NCBI GenBank assembly: GCA_041687755.1
Contig: JBDNJM010000017.1
Span: forward strand, 3,441 to 67,440
Length of the DNA: 64,000 bases
Direction of reading: 5' to 3'
Source of the DNA: JBDNJM01 sp041687755
Lineage (GTDB): Bacteria; Planctomycetota; UBA1135; GCA-002686595
A model generated the notes under the pieces. That model was not told the DNA's origin. It made no database searches and was given only the letters and a program-made list of their open reading frames with translations. Both the position numbers and the translations under genes were made by a program. Below are positions 7,416 to 15,302 of this stretch, one piece after another; position 1 is the stretch's first letter, and each line of letters opens with the position of its first letter.

Positions 7416-9122
7416 TTACTCATTGGAGGCGGAAGCAAAGACCTCTGAGTCGTCCCTCGCCAAGAGCACTGAGAGCACGCAGAGCAAGGCCAGGAGCGCC
7501 GCGCCCAGGAGGAGCCGTTCTGAGACGATCCACGACCCAGGTGCCGCAGCCGGTTCCATCTCCGACTTCCGCGCGGCTGCATCGAGCAGCTCTAGGGCAG
7601 CTCCAGCTTCGAAGCGGTAGGACTGGATCCTGAGATACTTTAAGGAGTGCGGGCCCAGCGTCTCGACGAGCGAGGGCGTTGCTAGCCTCCGAAGACGCAA
7701 GCGCATGTCGGCGAGGTCGAAGCCCGCGGGTGCACCAAACTGATGGATCAGGCCGGCAGCGGCGAGTGACGCGGAAACCGCGGCCGGGCCCAGGTCCTCC
7801 GCGTTCCAGCTCGATTGGAGCAAGGCGTGAACTTCCGCGACGTGCTCTTCGAAATTGATGGGTTGTGCGAGGGCGTTTAAGAGCTCCACGATGCCGCGCG
7901 TGGTCACCAGTGGCCTCCGCGAGTTCGCCGTCGGCCAGGCTCCCATCAGCCACGTCGCAAGCCGCTTCGACTCCGACTCGGTGAGCCCGCTCTTGGCGAG
8001 CGCCAGCACACGCGATCCAAAGGTCAGGGGGCTTGGGTGAAGCGCGTGCTCACCGAGCAGGGACTGCGTGTCAGGATCCTCTGCTAGCGCCTTCCAAGAG
8101 GCCAACGAGAGGGAATTCGTCCGTGCGGCGCCATCGACCGAGGACCACAGGGATGGGTCAAACAAGGAGTCTCCCTCTTGGCCGAGCAGCGCGCCTTCCC
8201 AACGAGACACGGCCGGCTGCGAGGGCTCTACCGCGACCGCCAGATCGTCCAGCGCAGCTCGGATCGCCCCGAAGCGCTGCCATTCGACCACGTCGTCGAT
8301 CGGAGCGTCGAAGGACTCGGCGTAGGCAACCAATCGGTTTTGGTCGATCATGCGACCCCGGGGAGCGACGACGAGGGTCATCAACCCGATGAGGGTCACC
8401 ATCGGTAGCCACCCCAGGACCTTTCGAACCGGGGTCGTACGCGACCGCCAGCTACCGAGGAGGTCACACGCGAAGGCCCCGGCGAGCAACGTCGCTGGGA
8501 TCCAGGCTTCGTGGAAGTGGGCGGATCGTATGCCTTGACCCAGGTCACCCATGAAGAGCAGGACGAGCACGAGCAAACCGAGAAACTCGGCTGTCATCGT
8601 TCCAACGACCGAACGTGACCCGCTGCCACCGGCCGTCACGTTTCTTACGATCGACGCGACGTAGGTCATCGACACGATGAAGAGCAGCAGTATTGCCTCG
8701 AGGGGCAGGAACCACGCAAGGCTCGCTACCGCGAGCAGCGTTAAGCACGCGGGCGCCGCGTTGCGCCGCCACCACGCCTTGATCAGGATCTCGCTCGAGT
8801 GCCCCCCAGCGACTTGCTCGGTGACGGTTGGGCGTGAACCCATGAGCGCCTGAAGCGACCAGAGAAACGTCATGCCCGCTGCGGCTACGAGGACGACGGG
8901 CAGGGCCATCCATCCGAATGAGCGCGCCGACAGCAAGGCTGGAAAGAGATGCACTGGAGCAGCGCAAGCGGCCTGCACCAGGTGTGCTGGCTCCTCGCCA
9001 ATTTCGGCACGTTGCGCCTCACCAGCATCGAGTTTAGCGAGGGTGGAGTGCTCGAATGACCGGGGGTCGGGGCGCTCGCGCAGTAGGGCGGACCGGATGA
9101 GGTCTTCGTCGTCGTACGTCAT
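7416..9122 (-). CDS. multi-pass membrane protein coupled to an ECF sigma factor (candidate regulator)
   Basis: The 568-residue product starts with an acidic ~65-residue cytoplasmic stretch (TYDDEDLIRSALL), followed by about six hydrophobic helices near residues 70-92, 124-142, 143-160, 178-195, 207-224 and 235-253. A ~280-residue soluble region follows, with a last helix close to the C-terminus at about 535-556. The ATG overlaps the sigma-factor stop by four bases (ATGA at 9119-9122), so the two are co-translated. Position and topology fit an anti-sigma or sensory partner, but the usual zinc-binding anti-sigma motif (HxxxCxxC) is absent and I recognise no family. The soluble region is probably extracytoplasmic if the N-terminus is inside. 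A plain structural membrane protein remains possible. Confidence 0.82.
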   Translation of the reverse strand: MTYDDEDLIRSALLRERPDPRSFEHSTLAKLDAGEAQRAEIGEEPAHLVQAACAAPVHLFPALLSARSFGWMALPVVLVAAAGMTFLWSLQALMGSRPTVTEQVAGGHSSEILIKAWWRRNAAPACLTLLAVASLAWFLPLEAILLLFIVSMTYVASIVRNVTAGGSGSRSVVGTMTAEFLGLLVLVLLFMGDLGQGIRSAHFHEAWIPATLLAGAFACDLLGSWRSRTTPVRKVLGWLPMVTLIGLMTLVVAPRGRMIDQNRLVAYAESFDAPIDDVVEWQRFGAIRAALDDLAVAVEPSQPAVSRWEGALLGQEGDSLFDPSLWSSVDGAARTNSLSLASWKALAEDPDTQSLLGEHALHPSPLTFGSRVLALAKSGLTESESKRLATWLMGAWPTANSRRPLVTTRGIVELLNALAQPINFEEHVAEVHALLQSSWNAEDLGPAAVSASLAAAGLIHQFGAPAGFDLADMRLRLRRLATPSLVETLGPHSLKYLRIQSYRFEAGAALELLDAAARKSEMEPAAAPGSWIVSERLLLGAALLALLCVLSVLLARDDSEVFASASNE

Positions 9123-9634
9123 GACTTGGTTCCTCCTGCAAGGGGGGCCTGCGCGTCGAGTCGGCGCCGGAGATGTGTACGTGCGCGGTGCAATCGACCT
9201 TCGACCGCGCGTATGGACAGGCCGAGGAGCGCGCTGATATCGGTGAGCGAAGATTCTTCGAGGTAGCGGAGGTAGAGGACCTCGCGAAGGCGCTCCGGCA
9301 TGTTGCGCATGGCGACGCGAACGTCGTCAAGCCGTGGGTCCTCGCCATCGTCAGCGACGCTCGGCTGGGCCACGCTGTCGGGGTCGAGCGGCTCAGTCCT
9401 TCGCCGCCTCGATTGGCGTAGCCTTGCGATGAACAGGTTGCGTGCCACGCCGCGTAGCCAGGGACCCACTGTCTGAGGGTCCTCGGGGTCGCCGCGGAAC
9501 GAATCCCGCGCCAGGTAGCCCTCGACGAGGGTGTCCTCAGCGAGTTCGGCGGCATCGGACCAGGGCGCGCCCCAGCCAGCGATGAGCGCCGTCAATGGGG
9601 CGCGCCATGTCTTGATCCAGTTGTCGATTTGCAT
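9119..9634 (-). CDS. ECF-type RNA polymerase sigma factor
   Basis: The 171-residue length is typical of ECF sigma factors. Region 2 is seen in WLRGVARNLFIARLRQSRRR and region 4 in LRYLEESSLTDISALLGL plus SIRAVEGRLHRARTHLRRRL, the helix-turn-helix for -35 recognition. It should direct RNA polymerase to a small regulon, held in check by the overlapping membrane protein encoded immediately downstream. The ATG at 9634 is the only good start; no clear Shine-Dalgarno precedes it. A plausible self-recognised promoter (GGAATT, 17 bp, GTCCGA) lies at 9700-9672 on the same strand. Confidence 0.93.
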   Translation of the reverse strand: MQIDNWIKTWRAPLTALIAGWGAPWSDAAELAEDTLVEGYLARDSFRGDPEDPQTVGPWLRGVARNLFIARLRQSRRRRTEPLDPDSVAQPSVADDGEDPRLDDVRVAMRNMPERLREVLYLRYLEESSLTDISALLGLSIRAVEGRLHRARTHLRRRLDAQAPLAGGTKS

Positions 9635-9671
9635 GGGGTGGGAGGCGAACCGCCGTCACCCGGCCATTGTC

Positions 9672-9700
9672 TCGGACCCGGCGCCAACCCACGAAATTCC
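9672..9700 (-). promoter_or_regulatory. candidate ECF-type promoter for the sigma gene
   Basis: On the minus strand GGAATT (9700-9695) and GTCCGA (9677-9672) are 17 bp apart, close to the general ECF pattern GGAAC plus GTC at 16-17 bp. It lies about 40 bp before the start codon at 9634, so autoregulation is plausible. This is a pattern match only, and the hexamers are short. Confidence 0.25.
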
Positions 9701-9836
9701 AGCAAAAACGGCTAGCCCGCCTCGGTCACAAGCTGATTCGGGCTGAACCTCTGAGCCTTGGAAGCTCGGAGGGGACGCCGGAAGGGACTTTGCCCGTGGG
9801 CAATCTGGTTGCAGTCGCGCCGCTCGTCCGCCGGGG

Positions 9837-12686
9837 TCAGTTCGCGGCGCGCAGGGCCGCCTGGGCCGCGGCCAGGCGTGCGATCGGCAGGCGGAACGCG
9901 CTGCAGCTGACGTACTCGAGGCCTAGCGCCTGGCAGAACTCGATCGACTTGGGGTCGCCGCCGTGCTCGCCGCAGATGCCGAGCTTGAGCTGGGGCCTGG
10001 TGGAGCGGCCGCGCTCGGCCGCAATTTCCATCAGCTCCCCGACGCCTTCGATGTCGAGGCTGGCGAAGGGATCGCCGGCGAACACGTCGGCCTCGATGTA
10101 GGCGGGAATGAACTTGCCCGCGTCGTCGCGGCTGATGCCGAACGTCGTTTGGGTCAGGTCGTTCGTGCCGAAGGAAAAAAACTCGGCGTGCTTGGCGATG
10201 TCGGCGGCGCGCAGGGCGGCGCGCGGAAGTTCGATCATCGTGCCCACCAGGTAGGGCAGTGAGGTGCCGCGCTCGGCGAAGACCTCTGCGGCGACCTCGC
10301 GGACAATGGCCTCTTGCAGCTCCAGTTCCTTGGCCGTGCAGATCAAGGGGATCATGATCTCAGGTTTGGGGGTCACGCCCGTTTCCGCGGCGACGTTGAG
10401 CGCCGCCTCGAAGATCGCGCGCGCCTGGGTGCGGGTGATCTCGGGGAAGGTCAGGCCCAGACGGCAGCCGCGGTGACCGAGCATCGGGTTGAGCTCGGCG
10501 AGGGACGCGACCTTCTTGAGTACGAGCTCCGCATTGAGGCCGGAGCGCTCGGCGAGTTCGCGCGTCGAGGCTTCGTCGTGGGGCAGGAACTCGTGCAGCG
10601 GCGGGTCGAGCGTGCGGATCGTCACCGGCCGCTCACCCATGGCGCGGAAGACACCCTCGAAGTCGGCGCGCTGCAGGGGTAGCAGCTTGGTCAGGGCCTC
10701 GTCGCGGGCGGTCTTGTCCTCGGCTAGGATCATCTCGCGCACGGCGTCGATCTTCTCCTCGCCGAAGAACATGTGCTCGGTGCGCGTGAGCCCGATGCCC
10801 TCGGCGCCGAGCGCGACGGCTTCGAGCGCCTGGTTGGGCTGGTCGGCGTTGGCGCGCACGCCCATCGTGCGTCGCTCGTCGGCCCAGGCCATCAGCTGCA
10901 CGTAGGCTTGGACGATCGGGTTGTCGCCGTGGGGGTGACCGGGCTCGAGGATGTGCGCCAGAACCTTGGACGGGCGCGTGTCCACCTGGCCGGCGTAGAT
11001 CGCGCCGGTCGTGCCGTCGAGGCTGAGCCAATCGCCCTCGCGCAGGACGTTGTCGCCGACGGTCATCGTCTTGTTGGCGTACGAGATCAGCACCTCGCCG
11101 GCTCCGGCGACGCACACGCGGCCCATCTGACGGGCGACGAGGGCAGCGTGGCTGGTCATGCCGCCGCGCGCGGTCAGGATCCCCACGCTGGCCTGCATGC
11201 CCTTGATGTCTTCAGGGCTGGTCTCGATCCGAGCGAGAATGACGGGCGTCTTGGAGCCGTCTTCGCGGAGCACGGCGGCCATGCGCTCGGCGGCTTCTGG
11301 CGTCAGGGCAATCAAGCCCGTCGCCGCGCCGGGGCCGGCGTTCAACCCGCGGGTGAGCAACCGCCCTTCGGTCTTGGCCGCCTCGAGCTGGGACTCCTCG
11401 AACACGGGCGCGAGCAGCTGGTTTAGGGACTCAGGGTCCACGCGCAGGATGGCTTCCTCAGGTGTGATCACGCCCTCCTTGACCAGGTCGCAGGCGATGC
11501 GCACGGCGGCGAGGCCGGTGCGCTTTCCGGTGCGGCACTGCAGCATAAACAGGCGCCCCTCTTGGACCGTGAATTCAAGGTCCTGCATGTCGCGGTAGTG
11601 CGTCTCGAGCTTCGCCTGCACGTCCTGCAGTTCGGCCCATGCTTCGGGCAGCTCCTGCTCAAGCGTGGCGATCGGCTGGGGCGTGCGAATGCCGGCGACG
11701 ACGTCCTCGCCCTGGGCGTTGACGAGGTACTCGCCGTAGAAGCGGCGCTCGCCGTTGGCCGGGTTGCGGGTGAACGCGACGCCGGTGCCGGAGTCCTCGC
11801 CCATGTTGCCGAAGACCATGGCGACGACGCTGACGGCCGTGCCCCAGTACCCCGCGATGCCGTGCATGCGGCGGTAGGCGATGGCGCGCTCGTTGTTCCA
11901 GGAGCGGAAGACGGCGGCGATGGCGCCGTCGAGTTGCTCGACGGGATCGTCGGGGAAGGTTGCGCCGGTGTGCTCGACCACGATCGCCTTGAACTCGGCG
12001 ACGAGTTCGCGCAGATCGGCCTCGGTTAGGTCGGTGTCGCGTCCGATGCCGCGGTCCACCTTCTTGGCTTCCAGGGCCGCGCGGAACGGGCACTCGTGCT
12101 CGCTCGATTCAGCCTTCACCTCGAGCACGACGTCCGCGTACATCTGCACGAAGCGGCGGTAGGCGTCCCAGGCGAAGCGCCCGCTGCCGCTGCGCTTGGC
12201 GAGGCCCTCGACGGTGATGTCGTTCAGGCCCAGGTTGAGCACCGTGTCCATCATGCCCGGCATCGACACGCGCGCTCCGGAGCGCACGCTGACGAGCAGC
12301 GGGTTGTGCGGGTCGCCGAAGACCTGGCCCATCTCCTCCGAGAGGCGCTGTAGGGCGCTGCGGATCTCGGCCTCGACGCCGTCGGGGTACGTGGGCGCCT
12401 CGGCCCCGGTCATGGCGAGGAACTGGTTGCAGACCTCCGTCGTGATCGTGAACCCGGGCGGCACCGGCAGTCCCAGGCGGCACATCTCGGCGAGGTTCGC
12501 CCCCTTGCCGCCGAGCAGATCGACCATCTCGCGTCCACCGTTCGTGCCGCGCGAGTCGTAGGAGTAGACCGCGGGCCCCGGGTCGGGCAGGGAGCTGTTG
12601 CGGGAAGCGGAGGAAGTGCCGTTGGGGTGAATCGGGCGCGCCATGACGGTGACCTGGTCGGAAATCGGATCGCGAAAGAGGGCCAT
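9837..12686 (-). CDS. ppdK: pyruvate, phosphate dikinase
   Basis: It interconverts pyruvate, ATP and Pi with PEP, AMP and PPi, a cytoplasmic step at the glycolysis/gluconeogenesis junction. The N-terminal nucleotide-binding domain is seen in LLGGKGANLAEMCRLGLPVP (about 57-76) and SVRSGARVSMPGMMDTVLNL. The swivelling domain carries the phosphorylated His513 in GGMTSHAALVARQMGR. The C-terminal PEP/pyruvate barrel ends with SFGTNDLTQTTFGISRDD and GICGEHGGDP, and the general acid/base Cys is expected in YVSCSAFRLP. The product has 949 residues against the usual 870-910, so the in-frame ATG at 12644 (MARPIHP) is a realistic alternative start. A strong hairpin precedes it at 12724-12753. Confidence 0.97.
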   Translation of the reverse strand: MALFRDPISDQVTVMARPIHPNGTSSASRNSSLPDPGPAVYSYDSRGTNGGREMVDLLGGKGANLAEMCRLGLPVPPGFTITTEVCNQFLAMTGAEAPTYPDGVEAEIRSALQRLSEEMGQVFGDPHNPLLVSVRSGARVSMPGMMDTVLNLGLNDITVEGLAKRSGSGRFAWDAYRRFVQMYADVVLEVKAESSEHECPFRAALEAKKVDRGIGRDTDLTEADLRELVAEFKAIVVEHTGATFPDDPVEQLDGAIAAVFRSWNNERAIAYRRMHGIAGYWGTAVSVVAMVFGNMGEDSGTGVAFTRNPANGERRFYGEYLVNAQGEDVVAGIRTPQPIATLEQELPEAWAELQDVQAKLETHYRDMQDLEFTVQEGRLFMLQCRTGKRTGLAAVRIACDLVKEGVITPEEAILRVDPESLNQLLAPVFEESQLEAAKTEGRLLTRGLNAGPGAATGLIALTPEAAERMAAVLREDGSKTPVILARIETSPEDIKGMQASVGILTARGGMTSHAALVARQMGRVCVAGAGEVLISYANKTMTVGDNVLREGDWLSLDGTTGAIYAGQVDTRPSKVLAHILEPGHPHGDNPIVQAYVQLMAWADERRTMGVRANADQPNQALEAVALGAEGIGLTRTEHMFFGEEKIDAVREMILAEDKTARDEALTKLLPLQRADFEGVFRAMGERPVTIRTLDPPLHEFLPHDEASTRELAERSGLNAELVLKKVASLAELNPMLGHRGCRLGLTFPEITRTQARAIFEAALNVAAETGVTPKPEIMIPLICTAKELELQEAIVREVAAEVFAERGTSLPYLVGTMIELPRAALRAADIAKHAEFFSFGTNDLTQTTFGISRDDAGKFIPAYIEADVFAGDPFASLDIEGVGELMEIAAERGRSTRPQLKLGICGEHGGDPKSIEFCQALGLEYVSCSAFRLPIARLAAAQAALRAAN

Positions 12687-12723
12687 GCAGTTGGCTTCTT
12701 CGAGACTATCCCCTCGACGAAAG

Positions 12724-12753
12724 CGGGGTCGGACCTGGACAGGTCCGACCCCG
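12724..12753. repeat. 13-bp perfect hairpin in the ppdK leader
   Basis: CGGGGTCGGACCT (12724-12736) and AGGTCCGACCCCG (12741-12753) pair perfectly around a 4-nt loop. It lies between the end of the lipoprotein gene (12837) and the ppdK start (12686), both on the minus strand. It could terminate the upstream message or act in the ppdK leader; only three T residues follow on the minus strand. A second G/C-block hairpin lies at about 12770-12790. The wording of the first hairpin resembles dispersed palindromic repeats of environmental bacteria. Confidence 0.5.
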
Positions 12754-12836
12754 GCTCTAGCGATTTCCTCCGAGGGGGTCCCCCCGGAATGATTTTCCAG
12801 TGCACCGCCCCGCAGGGCAGGGCGCAGGCGAGTCGT

Positions 12837-13454
12837 TCAGTCCGCCTCGGCGACCCGAAAGGCGGAGATCTTCCACTCCTTTCCGATACGCACTTCCGTG
12901 ATGTCGGTCGCTCCGACGCTCGGCGGCAGGCCCCCCTCTAGCTGCCACGAGGCGGCGACGGAATTCTCGATCGTGTCCACCGCGACGGACTCTTCGAAGT
13001 CGCCGTAGTCGTCGAGCACGCGCTGGTCGCCGGCGTAGAGCTCGTAAAAGTCCTCCGTCGAGAGCAGCACGTCGAAGTCGACGAGCTTCCAGAGGTAGCG
13101 CACGCGGCTGCGGACCAGCCACACGCCGGGCTCCATCTGGCGCGACTCCAGGACCTGGGCCTGCCCGATGTGCCGCAGGAACGGCAGGTCGTCCAGCAGG
13201 GCGGCTCGGAACTCGCGGTAGGTCAGCTGGTCGATGCCGTTCTCTTCCCGGAAGTACTGGCTGAAGCAGCGGTACTCGAGGTCCACGTGATCGATCGAGA
13301 CCGCGGTCCGGAAGGTGTGGAAGGTCTGTTCTGGGCTACGAAAGCCCGTCTCCAGCAGGTCGTCGGCTCCGGGGGGCAGCGCGCGGCAGCTCGTGAGCCC
13401 GAACGGGAGGGCAGCGCAAAGGAAAAACAGCGCTAGGGAGAGTCGGGACAGCAT
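12837..13454 (-). CDS. hypothetical lipoprotein
   Basis: From the ATG at 13454 the product (205 residues) opens with a lipoprotein signal, LSLALFFLCAALPFGLTSC, and the Cys at 24 fits a lipobox. An upstream in-frame start at 13499 would add 15 residues before the signal and is less likely. The mature part is acidic and seems to be a compact alpha/beta domain (FRTAVSIDHVDLEYRCFSQY, then WKLVDFDVLLSTEDFYELY) of the kind seen in NTF2-like or ketosteroid-isomerase-like folds; that is a guess from pattern, not a match. It is divergent to the DUF1573 gene at 13787 and upstream of ppdK on the same strand. Confidence 0.75.
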   Translation of the reverse strand: MLSRLSLALFFLCAALPFGLTSCRALPPGADDLLETGFRSPEQTFHTFRTAVSIDHVDLEYRCFSQYFREENGIDQLTYREFRAALLDDLPFLRHIGQAQVLESRQMEPGVWLVRSRVRYLWKLVDFDVLLSTEDFYELYAGDQRVLDDYGDFEESVAVDTIENSVAASWQLEGGLPPSVGATDITEVRIGKEWKISAFRVAEAD

Positions 13455-13786
13455 TGGAAGAAGAAACGTCCGGGGGGGGGCGGGACTAGGAGTTCGCAAC
13501 CGAAGAGGAGTCTACCCCGCCTGTCGGGGGGGGGAGGGGTGGCGGGTGAGGGCCGGCAGTTGGGGGCCCCTAGCGATCAGGGCGCGGGAGACGTGGGAGG
13601 GTGGGGTCTGGGCTGCCCGAGCGGACTCTGCCAGGAGCGGACCCCGACGATCGGAGCCCGCGTTTCGGGCGCGGCGCCGGTTGGGCAGCTGGGAGCCGGG
13701 GCTGGGGCCCGGGGACTGCGCACCAACGGATGGTGGTGCCAGACCGTAGCCTGCGGGGCCAACGGCCTTCCCGCGTGTACCGATTC
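13455..13786. other. divergent intergenic region, no gene seen
   Basis: These 332 bases separate the minus-strand lipoprotein gene from the plus-strand DUF1573 gene, so both promoters should lie here. The sequence is very G-rich, with runs of seven to nine G at about 13472-13480 and 13525-13535. I found no convincing -10/-35 pair, RNA gene or repeat. Confidence 0.5.
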
Positions 13787-15007
13787 ATGTCGATTCCCAT
13801 CTCTCAGTCCCCCGTGCCCTGCTCCTGGGCTAGCGCCTGGCAGGGGCTCTTGCAGGGGCTTCGGCAGGGGCCTCGGGAGGGGGCCTTGCGGAGGCTGCTG
13901 CCCGGCCTAGGTGCCTGCCTGCTCGGCCCGTTGTTGGGCGCTTGCGCCCCCGAGGGGCCTGTTCAGAGCCCCGGCGTCGCCCGGCTGAGCCCCGCGAGCG
14001 ATGCAGTGGACTTCGGCAAGGTCTTCGAGGGCGCACCGCTGCGGCACCGCTTCGAGCTGGAGGTGCTGGGCTCCGGGCCGGTGCAGATCGAGCGGGTGCA
14101 CACGACCTGCGGCTGCACGGCCGCCGAGCTGTTCCAGCTCGGCGCCGACGGGGTCGAGCGCTCCTACGAGCTGGATGCCGAGCTGTGGCCCGGCGACCGG
14201 CTGATCGTCGAGGTCGAGTACGACACGCTTGGACGGCCCGGGAGTCAGGAGCGGACCCTGGCCCTGTACGGCGAGATTCCCGAAGGCCGGGCGCAGCTGA
14301 CGGTGGCCGCCCAGGTGCAGCCCCTCGTGGCCTCCCAGCCGCCGCTGGTGGATTGGGGGCAGCTGCTGCAGGGCGAGGTGCGGCGGGGGGAGCTGTTGCT
14401 CACGTCCGTCACGGGCGCCCCGCTGGGCCTGCGCGTGGTCGAGGCGGGCGTGCCCGCGGGCTTCTCGCTCGCCCTGGCCCCGGTGGAGCCGGGTCCCGAC
14501 GGGCGGGCGGTCTCCTGGAGGCTTGAGGTCGAGTCCGGCCCCGGCCTGCTCGTGGGCGGCGGCCGTTGGCACCTGCCCCTCGAGGCGGTCCTGCCGGGCG
14601 CCAGGGCGGACGGCGGCGAGCTCGTCGCGCCGGTGCGGGCGACGGTCCAGGCCCAGGTGATGCCGATCGTCCAGGCCCTGCCGCGGCTGCTCGAATTCGG
14701 CGTGCTGGACCTCGGGGCCACGGTCGAGCGGGAGGTGGCGCTGACGATCCACAAGCCAGGTTTCGAGCTGCCGAGCGAACCGACCTTCGAGATCGAGCTG
14801 CGCGACACGGCCGGGAACCCGGCCCCGCTACAGCCCTTCGAGGCCCGCCTGGAGGCGAAGGAGGGCGAGTCGCGGATCGTAATCTGGACCGACGGCATGC
14901 CGGAAGGTCTGTCCGGTGCGTTTCGCGGGCGGATTGCCATGAAGCTCGATTCAGAGGCCCAGCCGGTGCTTCCGATAGGCTTCAACGTGGTCGCGACGGG
15001 ACGCTGA
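13787..15007 (+). CDS. DUF1573-domain lipoprotein
   Basis: The ATG at 13787 begins a 406-residue product with a long basic n-region and a lipobox at LLGPLLGAC (Cys53). It is chosen over the in-frame start at 13601, whose extra residues look non-coding. The first domain is DUF1573: DFGKVFEGAPLRHRFELEV and then the hallmark TTCGCTAAEL. Two more beta-sandwich-like segments follow (VDWGQLLQGEVRRGELLL and LEFGVLDLGATVEREVAL), so the mature protein is probably a chain of ASPM/SPD-2/Hydin-like Ig-type folds. Such proteins are abundant and exported in planctomycetes and Bacteroidetes, role unknown. A paralogue follows at 15303, suggesting tandem duplication and a shared task. Confidence 0.85.
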   Translation: MSIPISQSPVPCSWASAWQGLLQGLRQGPREGALRRLLPGLGACLLGPLLGACAPEGPVQSPGVARLSPASDAVDFGKVFEGAPLRHRFELEVLGSGPVQIERVHTTCGCTAAELFQLGADGVERSYELDAELWPGDRLIVEVEYDTLGRPGSQERTLALYGEIPEGRAQLTVAAQVQPLVASQPPLVDWGQLLQGEVRRGELLLTSVTGAPLGLRVVEAGVPAGFSLALAPVEPGPDGRAVSWRLEVESGPGLLVGGGRWHLPLEAVLPGARADGGELVAPVRATVQAQVMPIVQALPRLLEFGVLDLGATVEREVALTIHKPGFELPSEPTFEIELRDTAGNPAPLQPFEARLEAKEGESRIVIWTDGMPEGLSGAFRGRIAMKLDSEAQPVLPIGFNVVATGR

Positions 15008-15302
15008 TCCGGCAGCTCGCGGGCGCGCGGCGTCGGTTTGCCGTTTTTTAGACCAGGATCGGGTAACTGGCAGCAAACAAGGCGATCCTTGGGCGGAGCC
15101 GCACAGGTTCCTGAAGGCCTGAACCAACTCGCCGCCCGGCCCGTCGTAAGGTCGTGCGCCGAAGCCCACCCCCGGTGCTCCGAAAGAGTCGGGCTCGACA
15201 CGGCTAGCCCGAACAAAACCTCTGAAAGACTCCCGGAGCCCCCAGGGCTCCCGCCCGAGGCACCTGACCGCCTTGAGGCAGCCTTCAACCCACTTCACCG
15301 CC

